Positions 21,800-31,409 of a DNA stretch of 64,000 nucleotides are shown here, one piece after another. Location of the stretch: NCBI RefSeq assembly GCF_009389715.1, contig NC_052399.1, positions 2,434,938 to 2,498,937 on the forward strand, written 5' to 3'. The notes under the pieces are model-generated. The model did not search any database. It was not told the DNA's origin and worked only from the letters and a program-made list of their open reading frames with translations. The position numbers and the translations under genes were made by a program. This stretch comes from Phoenix dactylifera (Eukaryota; Streptophyta; Magnoliopsida; Arecales; Arecaceae). Numbering within the stretch: the stretch's first letter is position 1; the number at the start of each line of letters is the position of its first letter.

Positions 21800-24082
21800 T
21801 GTAAAGACTTGAATTTTGGGCCTGTTATTGGGCCCAAAGAACTGAAGTCGGCAATGGATGCCGACTTCAGTTCGCTCTTCATGTCGCCCCACGAAGACCA
21901 CGCCGGCCGAACGGCCAGCGGGATCTTCGCACCCCCCTCTTCCCTCTTCCCCTCTCTCCCTCTCTCCCTCTCTCTCCCTCTCTATCTCTCTCTCTCCCTC
22001 TCTCTCTCTTCTCTGAGAGCCCCATTCCTCCTCTTTCCCCTTCCTTGAGAGCCGCTGCCGCCGCCGGAGCCGCCGCCGCTGCCGGAGCCGCCATCGCCGC
22101 CGGGGAACCACTCGTCGACGACCGGAGGTGAGCAAGACTAAATAGATTTTTTTTATATAGATTTAAGGGAGAAAAATGATGGGAATCGGTCGGTTTCACT
22201 TCCCCTGTTTCGGGGGAAGTTCTTGGTGAATTTCGGCCGGCCGACAGTGGCCGGCCGGGGTCAATCCGGCCGAAACGGGTTCGGCCGGAGATGGGCGAAC
22301 GGGGGGCCGGGCTTCCCAGCCCGAGCTCCCTCTCTTTCCTCTTTTTCTTCCTCTCCTTCTCCTCTTCTTCTTCTTCTCTTTCGGTGCCGCCTGTGAAGGT
22401 GGGGTAGCCGACGGCGGCTGGCCGAGCGCCACCGTCGAGGGCCACAGTCGGCCGCCGAGGGCCGACCGGAATCACCAGCCACCCCCCCCCCTTCTTCCTT
22501 TTCCTTTCTTCTTCTTCTTCTTCTTCTTCTCTTCCTTCTTCTTCTTCTCTTTCTTCTTCTTCTTCTTCATTCGGCCTGGGTTTTTCCTGGCTTTGAGATC
22601 CGTGCCTCAAGTGGGGATCAGACCATGAACCGGTTTAGATTATGAACCGGTTCCACCTAATCCTTGTATTTGGTTTGATCTGGATTTGGGTGAATGGGTT
22701 TGGGTTATGGTTTGGATCTGAGTCAGAAATTTGGGTTAGTCTGACTTGAGTCTAATCTGGTCTGATCAGACCTGGTTTGGGTTGGGCTAGGGATCTGTGT
22801 TGGGCTGAGTCGGGCCAAATTGGAACTGTGGGCTGGTTTGGGTTGGGCCCGAAATCTGATCCGGACCTGTTATCCGGTTTGGTTCAATTGGGCCTAATCT
22901 GTTTGGGCCACAATTGACTTGGGTTTAAAGGATCCTAATTTTAGGGTCTATGTTTGATCTTAGGGGCCCATTCTTAGATCCATGAACTTAGAAATTTAAG
23001 GGATTGGGAATAGTTTAAATTATGTTTCTTAATTAATTAAATAATTAATGTTTGTGTTTTAATCAGGGGTTCGTGATATCAGTGGCAGGAATTTTTAAGC
23101 GAACCCAGGTAGGTAACCTTGCTTAAAGTATGATTTACATGTACTATGCATATGTGTGATTATTTCCAGCATATTGATATGTTTTATATTCTTGGCAGTA
23201 TTATCATTTAGAAGCATGTTTTTGACTGTAAATCGATCATCTGAAAATCTATTATGCATATATATTGGTTTTGAAAACTTATGTTTATATTAAGTTTGAT
23301 TGTTGGAATTTGTGGATGTGATTTTGGAGACCGCGTGACTATTGTCTAGGATTCCCGCCAATGGGGTGGAAACGTTGGCCCTGTCGACTTGTATGAGGAG
23401 CTAGTTCCGGCACTATGGGGTGTTTTGGCTCTGCGGAGCATGCTCTGAGGAGCAGAGATTGGGGCACCCTGGGGTGCAGCACTGCGGTGCAGGGCTCCAT
23501 TTGGAGCAGAGTGTTGACACTTCGGTGTGACCATGCCACTGGGTGATGTGGCCGTAGTCATGCGGTAGATATGTGGATTATGTTATGCGTGATATGATAG
23601 ACTAAGATGGTATATATATATATATTACTTGAGTATCGGATTGGTTTGCGGATCATCATATTTATTTGTGCACATGACCTGTAGTTATATTGCATATGCT
23701 TTAATACATGTTATCGTGACTTTAGGCATGTTGTTACCTACTGAGCTGTTGTAGCTCATACCTGTTTTTGACATAATTGCAGGAGATGATTGATGGGGGA
23801 TTCGGGAGGAGAGGACTTATGACATTGGACATAGATAGATTTAGATTCATTTTGTCATAAGTAATTGATCTTGTAAATAAATGTTACCAACTTTATTTGA
23901 GACATTTGAAATTGAATTATTGATTTGATTATCATAAATGATAGATTTTTAGTATTGATATTGTGATCTGATGTTGTGACTTGAGTGTCTGATTATTCAG
24001 CCTTGCACGCCCGTGCGGTCCGCCGTGCGGGTGTGCGGCGTCTGGCACGTCCCGGGCCTAAGTTCGGGTTCGGGGCGTGACA
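21800..24082 (+). repeat. Complete gypsy LTR, right copy
   Basis: 2283 bp, TGTAAAGAC ... GGGGCGTGACA, the mirror image of the left LTR. Here it is in normal 3' LTR position, after the pol stop, and ends exactly at the target duplication. It contains pyrimidine tracts at 21945-22010 and (TTC)n at 22360-22380 and 22505-22570, and five consecutive short hairpins at 23428-23507. Confidence 0.92.
23428..23507 (+). repeat. Cluster of five short tetraloop-type hairpins in the LTR
   Basis: GCTC-TGCG-GAGC (23428-23439), GCTC-TGAG-GAGC (23442-23453), GCACC-CTGG-GGTGC (23464-23477), GCAC-TGCG-GTGC (23479-23490) and GCTCC-ATTT-GGAGC (23494-23507). All have four-base loops. The mirror copy lies near 18926-19005. 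The Ser/Pro/Ala frames read here are shadows. Confidence 0.8.
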
Positions 24083-24087
24083 GTACA
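24083..24087. repeat. Target-site duplication GTACA, right
   Basis: Matches 16626-16630 exactly and abuts the CA end of the right LTR. Five bases is the normal duplication length for LTR retrotransposons. Confidence 0.8.
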
Positions 24088-25211
24088 GGTGCAGAATTTT
24101 TTGGTAATCTGTGGTGCTTTTGTTTGAGAAATAGAACACCACCCCATCCATGTTATCCTAGTATAGGAAGGCAACTCGCCCACCTCGTCAAATCACACTT
24201 TGTTGGATGCTAATAATCCAGGTTCAAATCCCACCCTAGTTGTCATCCTGCCTCATATCTCGATTTTTTTTTCTTTCAAAATAGCAATTCATGTTGCTCG
24301 ATATTCTTTCTCACTTTCTCCTTTTTAATGCCCTAAAAATATTGGCATTATATATTGATCAAAACTCTGGCAATTTTTATCCTCCACCACCACTGGTGCG
24401 CCAAAGTGGCCATGTACTATGCCAATCAATTTGTCTCCTTCCTGCGGGCCAATTACTGAGACGAGCACATGATGAGTAGAGTTCAAAGAAAAGAGATCAA
24501 GACGATTGACATTGTGCACGTGATATAGGGTATAATTTTTTATGAATTTGATCTTCTTCTGATGTTTTTCTTATTTTTTTTGATATATAAATATTTCAGT
24601 AAATTACAAAAATCATCCAAAGTTTTTTATTTATTACACTTACCCCCAATAGTTCGTAAACACTTACCCTTACACCTAATTAAATAACAATTAATGTTAG
24701 TGAAACTATCTACACCATTACTCTTAAATGGGGAGGAGGATGCAGTACATGTTTCTTATGTCCTTGGATGACTGTTATGTCACTTGACATTATTTTGATC
24801 ATTTTTGAAATTTTTTTGATGTGGCATCTGGATCTCATTTAAAATTAATAGTTTGACTAACATTATATTAAGTTATGTGTTAAAGTGTTAGATAAAAATT
24901 AACCTCAAGAGAATAAGTGTAGATTTTTCAAATTATTAGGTGGAAGTGTAATTTGCCTTTAATCTCAATATGGTTTTTGTAATTCACTCTAGATGTTTTT
25001 GTTGTTTAACGGTGGCTCACGAGCAATGTCACAAGAATTTCAAGATCACATGTACTACAAGACGGGATGCTTTGCTAGCGAGCAGCATGCCCCAAGAACC
25101 AATCAGGGCTTATAAAGCCCAGACCAATAAAGCAAGGCCGTGGCCCTGTTCTTTGAATTTGTTGGCCGAGATGGCTCCTTTTCAACGTATATAAACATGA
25201 CTGGTTATTTA
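24088..25211. other. Intergenic, no gene seen
   Basis: AT-rich with short frames only. 24213-24222 has GGTTCAAATC, resembling a tRNA B box, but no complete tRNA or SINE can be built around it. Confidence 0.5.
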
Positions 25212-26528
25212 CACTACAAGAAAAACAAAATTTAGCGACGCTTTTCAACTAAGGTGGTTTTTAGCGATATTTTTTAGCGACGCTTTTAAGCATCGCTAAA
25301 AATCCAGTTAGCGACGCTTTAAAGCATCATTATAAATATTTTTTTAAAAAAAATATTTTAAAAATTATTTTGAATCAGAACCTCATTTTCTCGTTTCCTC
25401 CCCAATGTCCACCTTTGCGCTCCTCCACCGCCGCACGTCCTCCACCGCCGCCTGCCAGAAAATTTCCACATCCACTGCCCCCATTACCATATGATATCCT
25501 CTCATCTTCATATTCTCCGCCCGATCGTGCGGCATCGCAAGCCCCCCCAAATACGGTCCCCTCTCGCCAGCGTCGCCGCCCTTTGCCGCCGACAGCTTGT
25601 TCCTCATCCCCAGCATCTTCCTCTCCGCCTCCTTCATCGCATCCCTCACCTTCCGGTTCCTAGGATCCCACAGATACCCCATGCTCGCGCTCAGATCCAG
25701 CGGCTCCATCTGCACCACGTCGACCCCCTCGACGCCGGTGATCGCCTCGATCTTCACCAGCCCCGCCGCCGTCTCCACCTGGCACATCACCAGTAGCTCC
25801 TCGTCAACCCGCGCTAGGTAGCCGTTGTCGATGCCGTAGGCGGAGGCGCGCACCATTGTGTGGGCGGACCCGCGAACGCCATGCGGCGGGAAACGGCAGA
25901 ATGAGACGGCGAGCTCGGCGGCGCCGGGGGACTCGATCATGGGGAACATGAGGCCCTGGGGGCCAAGATCGAGGGCCTTTTTGGCCCAGGCGGCGGAGAG
26001 CTCCGGAAGGCGGAGGATGGCTGGGGTGCGGGAGGCGGCGAGGGCGCGGAGGCAGGGGAAGACCTCCGCGATGCCGCCAGAGCCGTCGTCCATGTCGACG
26101 ACCACGTAGTCGTAGCCGGCGAGGCAGGCGATCTCGGCGAGGGTCGGGGAGGAGCTCAGGAGGAAGAGGCCATAGAGGATCTCGCCAGCGATGAGGCAGG
26201 ACTTGAGGATCCGCAGTTTGGGGGAGAGGGGGGCGGAGTCGGGATCCAAGGAGGCGGCGAAGAGGTGGGCGAAGACATCATCGCCGGAGCCGTTCTGCTT
26301 CTTGAATCTGGAGGGGGTTAGGGAGGGGGGATCACCTTTTGAAAGCGCGCGACAGAGAGAGAGGAGATCATATTAGCATCGAAATAGCTTCGATGACGCT
26401 TTTTAGCGTCGTTTATTGCCGACGCTTTTTACAAGCACCGGCAAATTTTGACGCTAGACCAAAAATTGCCGACGCTTGTAAAAAGCGTAGGCAGAAAAGC
26501 ATCGGTAAAACTAACTTTTCCTGTAGTG
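25212..26528. mobile_element. Non-autonomous CACTA (En/Spm) element with captured gene
   Basis: Begins CACTACAAGAAAA and ends TTTTCCTGTAGTG, with target duplication TTA on both sides (25209-25211 and 26529-26531). Subterminal repeats of TTTAGCGACGC and its complement are clustered at 25235-25330 and 26390-26500, as expected for transposase binding. No transposase; the 1317-bp body is mostly a GC-rich captured coding fragment. Confidence 0.92.
25383..26249 (-). pseudogene. Captured HpcH/HpaI aldolase-family fragment
   Basis: About 288 open codons, matching class II pyruvate aldolases (HpcH/HpaI, citrate lyase beta-like), metal-dependent enzymes that split or join 2-keto acids. Recognisable blocks: LYGLFLLSSSPTLAEIA, YDYVVVDM, KALDLGPQGLMFPMI, CRFPPHGVRGSAHT, LLVMCQVET (metal Glu) and PLDLSASMGYLWDP (metal Asp). 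The family's catalytic His motif, EHG after VVVDM, reads DDG here. The Gly of the usual GPLD is Glu (EPLD). There is no ATG at the 5' end: the frame is open upstream without a Met until VVVDM. Lying entirely inside the CACTA element and with no introns, it is best read as a transduplicated, probably inactive copy of a host gene. Confidence 0.85.
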
Positions 26529-26904
26529 TTAGTGTGAGTCACATTTGAAACTATGTTGAAAAGATACAAGTAATGCTGCAAGAGGGGATGATCGATATCA
26601 ACAAGGAGGTCTCCCACATCTCCATCCCATGAGCAAACAAATTCCTTAACTCGACCTCTTCACTGTGGATGCAAGCGGCTGGGTTTTGGTGAAAGCATTT
26701 CATCTTTTGAATCAAACAACCATGTATGTGCAAAATTTCGCTTCAGTCATGGGCCAGCCAATATGTATCCCTAGTCTCAGGCTTTGTTTGATTGCAGAAT
26801 TAGCTACTCCAAAATATATTTGTTAAACAGTCAGCAACCCAATATTTTTTTTTTTTATATGTAAAACAGATTTCGATCAGTGCGCTAGGATGCCTTTTTC
26901 TTCT

Positions 26905-27577
26905 TCTTATTTTTTTTTTGGTATAACGGCGGCTCACACCCTACGGGTATGGATGTGGCCAATAAAATTCGAAAACAACAAAACAGATAGAGAACTCAGC
27001 ACTATATCATGCTTCCTCCAAACAAAACCTCCAGAGTGGTGAGCTGCAAATGAAGCAACCCAATCAGCAACGTAGTTTGCTTCTCTGTAGACATTTGTGG
27101 CTTGATAGGTACCACACTCCTGCATTAGACTGCGAATATCCAGTAGTAGCAGCCTGCCCTCGCTTGCATACCTCTGACCCCTGATCTAATCAATCACTGT
27201 GGCCGAGTCGCTCTCGAGGATGATCCGGTCTGCACCTAGAGTCCGTCGGGCGTGGGAGATGCCCTCCCAGGCAGCTCTAAACTTGGCACACACCACCGAA
27301 GAATCAAAAATCTGCTGACCCTCCGCCGGCACTAGTCTGGCGTCATGATCTCTGATGACGAAGCCTACGCCTTCGCCACTTTTGGCCCCGGTCACATTGT
27401 TATCGAAATTCACCTTCAGGAAGCTAGGGGGTGGGCGCATCCAGAATATGAAAATATATCTGGACACTGCAAGAGCAAAAGGGAGGCCCCATATGTCCCT
27501 GGTCAACCGAGTGGGTGAAATCTCAGCAGTACCGAAGAACTCCTCCGCATGCAGTAAAGCTCTAGTTCGTTAATTAT
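26905..27577 (-). pseudogene. LINE 3' fragment with RNase H domain (copy A)
   Basis: The minus strand reads PPPSFLKVNFDNNVTG, GVGFVIRDHDARLVPAEG, RIILESDSATVID, one TAG stop where Trp is expected, then VYREANYVADWVASFAAHH. These are the RVT_3/RNase H-like blocks at the C-terminus of plant L1 LINEs (acidic residues in NFD, the DS of ESDS, and ADW). The 3' side is GTGTGAGCCGCCG, GTATACC-like DNA and then an A-run (26910-26919 on the plus strand as T). 5'-truncated and interrupted by a stop. Confidence 0.8.
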
Positions 27578-27769
27578 TGATCTGAATTTCCTTTTTTTTA
27601 AGAAAAAAAAAAAGGAGTGGAGGTCCCACCCCGAATATTAAATAAGTTAAGAAAAGGGGTTAAGAATATCTTAGAGATACGGGAGGAGGCTCAGCTTAAT
27701 GGAAGCAAACTAATATGAAAAATCAATGCTTAATCATCAGTAATAATCAATTCCGGAGAGTTAAAACCA

Positions 27770-28495
27770 GTTTTTCATATCATGCATCATGAAGAACTTT
27801 TTGTGTGCAGGACCTGAGATCCACATAACATTGCTCGATAATTTGTTTTCTTATTGTTGATTCTATCTTTATTTTATATTAGTCCGGAACTATCAACAAT
27901 CAGTTTATTTTTGAGATGGACAAAACTAAAAAAAAATGATGGAAAAACATTAACAGAAGAAACTAATCTGCAAATTAAATACTCGACCATTTCTTAACAA
28001 TAATTAAATTTTCATGAGGTAAATCAGCAAGCATCAGTAACTTTTTGTGTGAATGAACTAAGATGCCCATAACGTAACTCAAAGATTTACTATGTTATTG
28101 TTGATTCTATCTTTTTTTATATTAGTTCTAAACCATCAACAATTAGTCTACTTTGAGAGAGGATGAAAAGGAGGAGAAATGATGGAAAAAAAGTTAAACC
28201 AGTTCTCTCATGCCATGTGGTATAGAAAAATTTTTGTATGCCGTAGCTGAGGTCCCCATAACATCATTTGATGATTTACTATCTTCTTGTTGCTTACTTT
28301 ATACGAGTTTCTAACCATCAACAATCAGTTTATTTGAAGAGGGGATAGAAAAGAGAAAGAAAAGATGGGAAAAATCTTCATGCATGAACCGAGATCCACA
28401 TAACATTACATGATGGTTATCGTCTCGTTGTTGATTATATCTTACGTTATATTAGTCTTGGACCATCAACGATTAATGTATTTTCAAGGGGAAAA
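27770..28495. repeat. Degenerate tandem repeat, four units
   Basis: Each unit contains ...TTTTTGTGTG..., GAGATCCACATAACAT, ATTGTTGATTCTATCTT, a TATATTAGT...CCATCAACAATCA word and an A/G-rich end. The CCATAACAT-like word recurs at about 27821, 28065, 28254 and 28396, so the spacing shrinks from ~244 to ~190 to ~140 bp. Confidence 0.75.
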
Positions 28496-28556
28496 AAATG
28501 AGAAGAGAGGTGGCTACAGCCTACAGCGGTGATGAGGTCTCGGGCAATGAGAAGAG

Positions 28557-28570
28557 ATAGAGAGAGAGAG
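28557..28570. repeat. Short (GA)n tract
   Basis: GA dinucleotides in purine-rich DNA next to the last unit of the tandem repeat. Confidence 0.8.
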
Positions 28571-28864
28571 AGTGGGCGTGCTAAATTTATATTGGGGGTC
28601 TTCGAGCACACCGAGAGAGAGACGAAGAAATAGAAAGGCCACGCTCCACCCTCTTCGAGCCCACGCTTAGCCAGACAGAAGGCCATGGATCAAGGAGGTG
28701 TCGCCTGCTACGCTGCTTTCAACAAAATAGACTGGTCCGGTCCACCTGGACCAGCTGGTCATCACACCTTTGTTGTATGCCATTGATATAATAGTTTCAG
28801 AATGTAACTGATGAAATGTCCCTTTGTCATGGTTAATTACTTCAACTAATGTGAGCTTCCACCA

Positions 28865-29345
28865 TTTTTTTTGGAGGGGGGGTGCAAAGATCGGAGGCTA
28901 TGCCATAACTAAAGTTCAAGAAAATATACATCCATAGGCTCGACATGCAACAGTGTTCCCAGCGAGCCGTGGGGATAAAAGCCTGACCATCAATAACAAA
29001 ATTCCCATAGCTCGCTTCTGCAGTACCCAGTCGGCTGCTCGATTGCATTCTCGGCATATATAAGTTGTTTGGAATGCGAAGCAAGCCCGTTTCCAGTGCA
29101 ATATATCCCTAAAGAGTGGATTTGCAGCCTCCTCTATCGCTCATTCTGCATTTATCCATGAAGCAGCAGCATTAGATTCTCTCTCAAGCCAAATTTGTGA
29201 TGCTTGAAATCGGAGAATCGGACACCGTAGGCCTGCCCATGCGGTCGTAATTTCCACCAATATTTGGAAGCCTCGATCTGCCCCGTCAAAGTTAACTTCG
29301 AAGACACCAAGAGCAGGAGGAGGTAGCCAGCGCACCTAAATATTA
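28865..29345 (-). pseudogene. LINE 3' fragment with RNase H domain (copy B)
   Basis: The minus strand reads RWLPPPALGVFEVNFDGA, then WLERESNAAASWINAE followed by a stop, then ICRECNRAADWVLQKRA. The order and spacing match the RNase H-like end of plant LINEs, with the region between the first two motifs shortened. An A-run (AAAAAAAA, 28865-28872) closes the 3' side after ~100 bp. Weak similarity continues upstream to about 29780. Confidence 0.7.
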
Positions 29346-30839
29346 TAATTTTGATCCAGAAGCCTGACAAAAGGGTCACCTTAGGGCCTTGACTGTGTCT
29401 TAATAGGATCATGATCGAACATAAGGAGCAATAACATCTTCCAATAGCAGCAAGAAGTTCTTACCAATTGAATTAAATTAGTATGAAAAACTCGTTGGTT
29501 CATTCCTAGCTGACCACAGTCGCCAAGCAATATAAGATCACAGCCTTCTCTTTTTTAATGAGCTACCTTTTTTTTTTAATCTCTATGGACAGCCCTGCCT
29601 TTAAATTTTATAAAGCATTTGGGTGTCTGGATTTGCAGAACTTCCCAATTTAATGCATTCATATAGTTTAGTTTAAATCCCGCAGTCCATCTTCCAGGAG
29701 AAGCCCACCAAAGACGGATCAAGTTACAGAATCTTTCTAATATTTTGGCAAGAAACATGTACATGCCACCGATACACATAACACTTTAACCATCCTGCAC
29801 CTTCCTTTCACTATATTTTTCATGTACAACCTTGAATCTACAATTTAAAAATGAGTACAAGTGGATGGATACAAAGTTGCCACAGTGCTTAGATTCTTCT
29901 CTTTGGAGAAAGGTTAGCACATTCCATTTTGACAGACTAAAGTATTGGAAAACATTCCTAAAGTTCCTGCCTTTGCAAAATCCAATTCCGTATATAAAAG
30001 ATGAAAGGAGACCAAACTCAACCTCAAGTCACCACTTACATGGTTTTCTAGAATAACAAAACAAAAAAAGTAAAATTCTTAAAAAAAAGAACACGAATAA
30101 ATCCCATGGTTTAGATACCAGCCATGATTTCCTACGTAGCCTGTACGCATCCTTTGGCTTAGCACAAAAGCTGCAGGCTAGCTTCATCAACGTGCTCCTG
30201 ATCCCATCTGCGGTTCTGAACTAAGAAAAAGCGGAGAAGAGTATAATTTGCAGCAACATTAGTCCTCTCAGTTTGAAAGTTTTATATGAAACAATGCACT
30301 TATGATCAGAAGGAACAAACAATATTAATCCACCTGCCATTATACTATACACTACACGCGAAGCTAGGGGGTAAATAGGAACAGATAATGGACACGTATA
30401 TGTGTGTGTGTGTATATATAAAGCCTAATAAAGTAAAGCTTACATAAAAACCTTGCCGAACCTATAGCAGCTGAAAAAGCTGTGGAAAAGCTGTAAAAGT
30501 TGCAGACAAAATACATGTTCTATTATTAAACAAAAAATATAGATCAGTACGTTCAAATCTAAGCAGCCAGAGAGAATGCAAGAAAATCTAACAGGCAGAC
30601 CAACGGTAGCCAGAAATATAGTAGAAAGATGGTTACATATCGGAACTACCAAGTGCCAGTAGGGCCATAGTAGTTTATCGAGCATAACATCACACCAGCC
30701 CCCACTCAACCAAAATAAAACGCCGAGTCCTGCAACAAGTCGGAAATTTGCCATGGTTTCTGGTCCCCAGCAAACCAGAGGCGCATAGGATGAGGAGACC
30801 CAAAGAGTGGAAAGAGAGTGGCAAGCGGTAAAGGGTGTA
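29346..30839. other. Between LINE copy B and MIR159; no secure gene
   Basis: 29346-29780 may be more of the LINE body. 30100-30839 lies 3' of MIR159 and could be the tail of its primary transcript. The 104-residue minus frame at 30440-30754 shows no motif. 30395-30420 is a (TG)n/(TA)n tract. Confidence 0.4.
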
Positions 30840-31054
30840 GAGGTAGAGCTCCCTTCAATCCAAACAAAGATCAGGAAGGGTTAATGCAGCTCCTGGGTCA
30901 TGCAAACCACAAGCCTATTCCAGATCCCGCAAGAACGTCTCTCTCTCATCATTGGCATCAAAAAATACCATGGGATAGGTGAGTGGAATCCATGACTCAG
31001 CAGCTAAATCCATCCCTTGAAGACCCTCCTTTGGATCTCAAGGAGCTCTACCTC
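30840..31054 (-). ncRNA. MIR159: MIR159 precursor hairpin
   Basis: The 21-nt reverse complement of 30844-30864 is the canonical plant miR159 (begins TTTGGATTGAAG, ends GAGCTCTA). It lies on the 3' arm. The 5' arm, near 31031-31051 on the minus strand, reads TAGAGCTCCTTGAGATCCAA and pairs with it. The base of the stem is a perfect 13-bp pairing (31042-31054 with 30840-30852), and a second paired block (GCTGCTGAGTCATG with CATGACCCAGGAGCTGC) lies higher up. The ~215-nt length and 3'-arm position are typical of MIR159/319. It represses GAMYB-type transcription factors in flowering plants (established knowledge). Confidence 0.96.
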
Positions 31055-31350
31055 AAAGCCTATATCCCCAGAATCCCAGAAAGAAACCAACTTGTTTTTC
31101 AGAAAGAAGAAGAAGAGGAGCAAACTTGTTACTACCTAGAATCCATGTAAAGAGAACCAAAAGCTTGTACCAAAAGAGAGAGAGAGGGAGAGAGAGAACC
31201 AAAAGCCAGAAGCCATGAAGGCGATATCATAATCCAAGCTATTGACAAGCTTAACTACAACACAAGGGAACAAAGGGCAAAGCAGGCACTAATTCAGCTG
31301 GTAGAAGCTAGCTATAGGGAGATGGAAAGTGAGGGAAGAGGGGTTGTTCT

Positions 31351-31360
31351 TATAGAGGAG
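31351..31360 (-). promoter_or_regulatory. Candidate TATA box for the MIR159 transcript
   Basis: The minus strand reads CTCTATAAGAAC about 300 bases upstream of the hairpin, followed by a CT-rich stretch (GAGA repeats near 31175-31195 on the plus strand), a common plant leader composition. Inferred only. Confidence 0.4.
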
Positions 31361-31409
31361 TAGGGCTTGGAAGGTGGGCAAGAGTTGGGGAGGGGAAGGG
31401 GTCTTTCTT

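Larger units (their letters stand above)
16631..24082. mobile_element. Composite palindromic Ty3/gypsy-derived insertion with two U5 ends
   Basis: From left to right: a 281-bp LTR U5 end (minus), gypsy leader with primer-binding site (minus), a complete LTR (minus), the pol 3' end (minus), a 30-bp spacer, the pol 3' end (plus) and a complete LTR (plus). The outer ends are TGTCACGCCCC and GGGGCGTGACA, that is, the same LTR end in inverted orientation, and both are flanked by GTACA. A normal element would present one U3 end and one U5 end. From 18350 to 24083 the DNA is a near-perfect inverted repeat centred at 21217. No gag, protease, reverse transcriptase or integrase core is present, so it is non-autonomous. 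Confidence 0.88.
18350..24083. repeat. Giant inverted repeat, arms of about 2.85 kb
   Basis: Arms 18350-21202 and 21233-24083, separated by 30 bp. I noted only about five base substitutions (for example HVF versus YVF in the coding part, and CpG-type changes near 22430 and 24048) and one-base length changes in a G-run and an A-run. Identity is therefore well above 99%. The few differences argue against an exact read-through artefact. Confidence 0.93.

Noticed and set aside
24200..24235. tRNA-like B box (GGTTCAAATCC)
   Set aside because: No matching A box, anticodon arm or acceptor stem at the right spacing.
25370..26376. Plus-strand frames of 60-100 codons over the aldolase region
   Set aside because: Shadows of the GC-rich minus-strand aldolase frame.
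30440..30754. 104-codon hydrophobic minus frame
   Set aside because: Only a stop-free stretch downstream of MIR159; no motif and no start context.
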